Part shown: positions 59,882-64,000 of the stretch, piece after piece
Layout of the letters: each line of letters begins with the position of its first letter
How positions within the stretch are numbered: position 1 is the first letter of the stretch
From: Sipunculus nudus
Lineage: Eukaryota; Annelida; Sipuncula; Golfingiida; Sipunculidae
NCBI GenBank assembly: GCA_026874595.1
Contig: CM049306.1
Span: forward strand, 90,909,642-90,973,641
Direction: 5' to 3'
Length of the DNA: 64,000 bases
Program-made: the position numbers and the translations under genes
The notes under the pieces: model-generated
Told to the model about the DNA's origin: nothing
Database searches by the model: none
What the model saw: the letters and a program-made list of their open reading frames with translations, nothing else

Positions 59882-62848
59882 TCAAGGTGTCTGTGTAACA
59901 TGGTAAATACTATGTGGAGTGAAATTATGAAAAAGAATAAATAACACAAATCATAACCTAAACCTAAACTATCCAACCCCTCAGTGAGTGTTAACCTCAC
60001 TAAACACAACAACATAATTACATTGGAGATCTGCTGCTCCCACATGGTTTTGCAAGTATGGGACCAGACAGCAGCTCCTTGGAGAACACAACCACACAGA
60101 AGCTTGTGTCCTCCAGAACAAGATAGTATCTTATGTCCTATCTGAAATATATATAGACTTGAAGTTAACCAATTACTAATTATAAGATACTCACTTGTTA
60201 ACTGTCAATCACAATATCTAGCAGTGTAACAAAAATGAAAGAACCTTTACACTACGACGATGGATTAGTTGTGACAGTTTGTGTGGTTTGACGACTATAA
60301 GATCACAGCGCTCTTTAATCCATTATTGCAACAAACTGATAAAATATTTCACTATTTCTTTAAATTTAAAATACTGGTACATGTATAGGATTGTTCAAAT
60401 AGTTAAACTTAAATGTTAATAGTTAAATGACAAAGCCTTGTTACACATATCTTTGACGATCTAGTAGAGCTTTATGAAAATTGGCATATGTCTCCTATTT
60501 TAATATTTTACTGTCTTATGTAAAACCATCTGTGAGGTAGATTTTGAAATATTCCACTCTTTCTTTAAATTTAAAATCTTCTTACAGGATTGTTCAAATA
60601 ATTAAACTTAAGTGACAAAGTCATGGTACACATATCTTTGACAACCTAGCAGAACTTTATATACCTCATATTTTAATGTTTTACTGTGTTATGTAAAAAT
60701 ATCCTTGAGGTATCAACTGTATACTAAATGGTATCACCTTATACCAGGACTGTTACTATGACAACATGACAGAAATACAAAGTATATTAAATAGTAAAAT
60801 GCATAATCTATCTCACTTCTCAGTGATTTCCAAACAACATTGTAGAACAGTGATGTATGCCATTGATATCACAGTATACCAGTTCACAGTACCCAAATAA
60901 TTAAACTTAAGTGACAAAGCCTTGTCACACATATCTTTGACAACCTGGCAGAACTTTATATACCTTATATTTTAATGTTTTACTGTGTTATGTAAAAATA
61001 TCCTGGAGGTATCCTTGTATATTAAATGGTAACACCTTATACCAGGACTATTACTATGACAACATGACAGAAATACAAAGTATATTAAATAGTAAATGCA
61101 TAATCTATCTCACTTCTCAGTGATTTCCAAACAACATTGTAGAACAGCGATGTATGCCATTGATATCAAAGTACACCAGTTCATGACTGTGACAACCTGA
61201 TTGAAATACAAAGTTTTTAAATATGAATTCATAGTCAATCTCAGTGATTAACTGTGATTTACTGATAACAATCCCACTTTGAAGTAAGCAATTAATATGG
61301 ACAGAAATACAAAGTATATTAAATAATGGATGCATAATCTATCTCACTTCTCAGTGTACAACATTGTACAACAGCGATCGATGTATGCTAATGAAATCAC
61401 AGTACACTAGTACCATGACTGTTACAACATGATTGACATACAAAGTGTATTAAATATGACTTCATTGTCAATCTCAATGATTTACTGACAACTATGACAC
61501 TTAAAAGTGAGAAGAGAATACCTACTCTTGAAAACAATACTAGAATAGACCAATCAAAGCTTAATATAGTACCGAAATATAGTCTCTTTAAGTAACACTA
61601 AATCTATACTTAAAATTTAAACATCATATAGATTGATATATCCAAAAGTGTCTATGAGACTAGACATTATGAACAGATAAAGACACTATGACTACTGTGT
61701 ACTAATATTATAATTCAGCATTTGGATTATTGTAATACTGTCAAAGTCTTTAAAATATTATACAAAAAAAAAGATTCAAGGACCAAGGATTGCACGGTCA
61801 GAGAAGATGTGAACAACATCATATCCGTTATATATGAAGACTGGTGTATTCAGGGATGTAGACATTTCCATACAGCTTTCTTACTATTTTTTATCTAAAG
61901 TCGTAAAGATAAGGAACAATGAGCAAATGGCAAATTATGTGTTCATTGTTTTATGTTGACAGTGGAATACATGATATAAATACCAAATGTTCCAGTGATG
62001 GTGGTTTTTATATTAATATCCTCAGAAGGAATAAATATTTATACCATTCAGTTATAGAGGAGCTACAAGATGGAAATATGTGCACAAAGAGTGTCAGTGT
62101 TTATTGCAGTCTAAAGACATATTTAAATATACTTCGAAGATCTAGTCTACTCTGTCCGAGTTGTAACTGATCCATTTAAACTGAATAAACTGCAAACTAT
62201 CTTTTGACTGATAATTAAAGTGAAACATGGACATTAACTAAAAACCTTTATAGTAATATTAGGCTTCTAAATAATAATTTCTTCAAAGATAAAATGCAGA
62301 TGTTTAATAAGGTTCACCACTCAGTGATGTCATGTCCCAAGTTCTCTCCCGCTACAACCTCAAGTACAACCCGGTTAACCAGTTGTTAACCCCAAGATCG
62401 CTTTCATAGAATAAAACAATATTTGATCAAAGTTCCGCATGGGGTCGCTTAATATATATTATTTATTTTTGCACTGCAGTTAAATCATTTCGACTGTCCT
62501 CACATACCTTTGAATTTCAGTTCGTAGTTTTTTTTTTTTAAACATAGACATGCATCGAACACGCATTCCATGATGAGCGATAAAACAATCAATCAATGCC
62601 AAGTCCGCTCTCTCATACCCATAGGTCTTAACTGAGTCTCTAATACCGTAAATTACTGAGCTGTTAAATCTCTACTTCGTCAAAAGAGGCCGCTCTAGCA
62701 GACTTTCGCGGGGTTTACTTGAAGTCGCCCTGGTCGTGTTGCCGAAAATAAATCCTTGGTTACCACAGAGGACAAGAGAATATAAGCCTGCAGAAATAAT
62801 CCTGGGTGAAGACATGAAACGTCACTGGCCTTATTGAGTAGCCCCTTG
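59882..62848 (-). other. Long inter-ORF spacer of the LINE
   Basis: Nearly 3 kb with no credible coding frame, where related elements usually have a short gap. It lies inside the 224-bp duplication, so it was either carried by the inserting element or inserted later. 60345-61500 is a tandem array; the rest (61501-62848) is unassigned. No duplication or inverted ends marking a separate insertion were found. Confidence 0.5.
60345..61500. repeat. Tandem repeats of about 299 bp in the LINE spacer
   Basis: Block caaata.ttaaacttaa starts at 60396, 60595 and 60894. Block acagaaatacaaagtatatt starts near 60769, 61067 and 61301. Two nearly identical full units (about 60595-61192) are flanked by shortened, more diverged units. 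Confidence 0.8.
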
Positions 62849-63676
62849 TTAAACTGAAATTACCTGGCCTTCAACAATGAGTTGACCCCTGGTAAAGCGT
62901 GAACGCTTTCCCTCATTGTGCGCTTTCCTCATATGCGGCAAGACTTTTAATCTCTGGTCATAGTCCTCTTTTGTGAAGTCTTCAAACACCAAGTTTCGTC
63001 CGTCCTCCCCCCTCCGTTTTCCTCTGGATATTATATCATTTCTCGTTTCTCTACTATGGAATCTTGCAATGATTTGTCTCACTTTGCCCGGTATTCTTTT
63101 TCCTGTTCTGTGTGTATATTCTATAGCTCTGCAAATTTCATTTTTATCAGCTCCCGGCATTAAATTATGATTGTGTAAAAAGTCCACCAATTTTTCTCTA
63201 ACTTTCTCATTCTTTTCCTCACGAATGCCATTTACTCTAATGTTGAATTCTCTTGTGTGCCTTTTTAAGTTCAGAACATCTTGTTTCACCTCAGTAAGTT
63301 CTTTTTCAGCCTCCTCTCTAGCAGAGCGTTCTGCACGTAATTGTTCCGTCAGGCTTTCATTTTCATTTTTCAGTCCCTCTATACTTTCATGAGCATTATC
63401 CAAACTGGTTTCTATGGCCCTCAGTTTAGTTTCAAACTCTTTAGTTATATGTTCTATGATGGAACTACGGGTATCACTGACCTGGGTCTGCAGACTTTTA
63501 ATAGCCGCCATAATGTTCCTGTAACACCTCTCGTCACATAAATCCTGCATGTCCATATCACTGGTGTTATCATCACCTCCAAGTTCCGTTTGTTCTGAGG
63601 ATACCTGACTGTGCTTTCTCAGCATATACGCATCTACAGTCTGCTCACCTGCTTTTGGTTTGTTTTTGGGAGGCAT
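62849..63676 (-). CDS. LINE ORF1 RNA-binding protein
   Basis: About 275 residues if translation begins at MPPKNKPKAGEQ (63676); a longer frame starts at 63718. The polar N-terminus is followed by a long coiled coil (roughly residues 60-150, with heptad-rich TKEFETKLRAIETSL, EGLKNENESLTEQL and ELTEVKQDVLNL). Then comes an RRM-like region (FNIRVNGI..ENEKVREKLVDFL) and a C-terminal domain (EYTHRTGKR, QIIARFHSRETRN). This order matches L1 ORF1p (Transposase_22 type), a trimeric nucleic-acid chaperone that coats the element RNA. The frame is intact. It lies about 90 bases from the element 5' end. No CCHC knuckle is seen, unlike many Tx1 ORF1 proteins. Confidence 0.85.
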   Translation of the reverse strand: MPPKNKPKAGEQTVDAYMLRKHSQVSSEQTELGGDDNTSDMDMQDLCDERCYRNIMAAIKSLQTQVSDTRSSIIEHITKEFETKLRAIETSLDNAHESIEGLKNENESLTEQLRAERSAREEAEKELTEVKQDVLNLKRHTREFNIRVNGIREEKNEKVREKLVDFLHNHNLMPGADKNEICRAIEYTHRTGKRIPGKVRQIIARFHSRETRNDIISRGKRRGEDGRNLVFEDFTKEDYDQRLKVLPHMRKAHNEGKRSRFTRGQLIVEGQVISV

Positions 63677-63766
63677 TGTATTCCCCAAAATATTATTTCT
63701 TGCAATATTTATGGACACTACTCAGAGCGCTGTCAAGGCACGTCTACCTAGGTGTCGCCATTCTCT

Positions 63767-63990
63767 TAGAAGTTTCTAGATTTTTTTTTCTGATGAAAAG
63801 TTATAAATAGGGGCTGTGTTTTAGAGAGGAGAGAGATTATACAGGCGACATCATTTATAACATTATATCTATCTACATTTTTTTAAATATGACATTCTGT
63901 TTTTACTAGGTGACCTAACCTGGTTATCAAACATTCAAACTGCGGTTACCTGATACATTACCATGAAATGTCTGTTTATATGAAGTACAT
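63767..63990. repeat. Right copy of the 224-bp target-site duplication
   Basis: Matches 55643-55866. After 63990 the sequence continues atttacgaca, which continues repeat T as in the unbroken copy (acatatttatgaca at about 30676). The right copy is therefore joined to the original downstream flank. Confidence 0.9.
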
Positions 63991-64000
63991 ATTTACGACA

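Larger units (their letters stand above)
55867..63766 (-). mobile_element. Full-length L1/Tx1-like LINE
   Basis: 7.9-kb element on the minus strand. The 5' end at 63766 reads AGAGAATGGCGACACC directly after the target duplication. Then come ORF1 (coiled-coil RNA-binding protein), a spacer of about 3 kb with tandem repeats, ORF2 (APE-type endonuclease, reverse transcriptase, zinc knuckle), a 3' UTR of about 200 bases and an A tail. ORF layout, the Transposase_22-type ORF1 and the APE endonuclease place it in the L1 superfamily, probably the Tx1-like branch. ORF2 has only two lesions, and the flanking duplication looks perfect, so the insertion is recent. Confidence 0.9.

Noticed and set aside
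60345-61500. CRISPR-like array
   Set aside because: Units are about 299 bp direct repeats without short unique spacers, inside a eukaryotic LINE.

Overview
The window looks like nuclear DNA from an AT-rich invertebrate animal. A marine bivalve or other mollusc fits best: it combines a locally expanded family of single-exon LRR-Ig membrane receptors with remains of Ty3/gypsy, Penelope-like, L2-like, Rex1/CR1-like and L1/Tx1-like retroelements, tRNA-headed SINE-like repeats, and pogo- and hAT-like non-autonomous DNA transposons. The species cannot be determined from the sequence alone. I see no bacterial operons, CRISPR arrays, rRNA or intact tRNA genes.

The main cellular content is a one-orientation (minus strand) array of LRR-Ig transmembrane receptor genes. 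Only the copy at 5171-6733 is intact. A fragment lies at 8296-8452, interrupted on its 3' side by a Penelope-like element. Broken copies lie at 20285-21631, 23625-24490, 27558-28863, 50161-51533 and 53780-54901. The copy at 40230-41585 is open from end to end except for one TGA that replaces a conserved cysteine. The plan is signal peptide, LRR N-cap, about six LRRs, LRR C-cap, one Ig-like domain, one TM helix and a cytoplasmic tail with a conserved P-Y-x-x-[VM] motif. The expected role is a cell-surface recognition or adhesion receptor with tyrosine-based signalling, possibly immune; this is inference.

The array grew by segmental duplication. About 15.6-24.7 kb is homologous to about 43.6-55.1 kb, 26.0-29.0 kb to 39.06-41.7 kb, 9.98-10.9 kb to 37.4-39.07 kb, and 8.45-9.6 kb to 34.5-35.75 kb. 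Private insertions and deletions date events relative to the duplication: a pogo-like element at 17841-18744 has an empty site in the paralogous segment near 46.08 kb, and a 3' deletion is private to the gene copy at 20.3 kb.

Region by region: 0.48-3.5 kb, a dead Ty3/gypsy element with a 5-bp TSD. 3.5-7.3 kb, repeat relics and the intact receptor gene. 7.3-15 kb, Penelope relic, gene fragment, dispersed repeats and an inverted satellite relic. 15-24.7 kb, duplicated segment 1 (hAT-like, pogo-like, two pseudogenes). 26-30.5 kb, pseudogene and SINE-like repeats. 31-34.3 kb, L2-like LINE and a satellite array of about 320-bp units. 34.3-43.5 kb, dispersed repeats and the one-stop receptor gene. 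43.6-55.1 kb, duplicated segment 2. 55.6-64 kb, a full-length 7.9-kb L1/Tx1-like LINE on the minus strand, flanked by an exact 224-bp direct repeat. That exceptionally long target-site duplication is the most unusual structure here.

Homologies between parts of the window were judged by eye, so block edges are approximate unless an exact base is argued.
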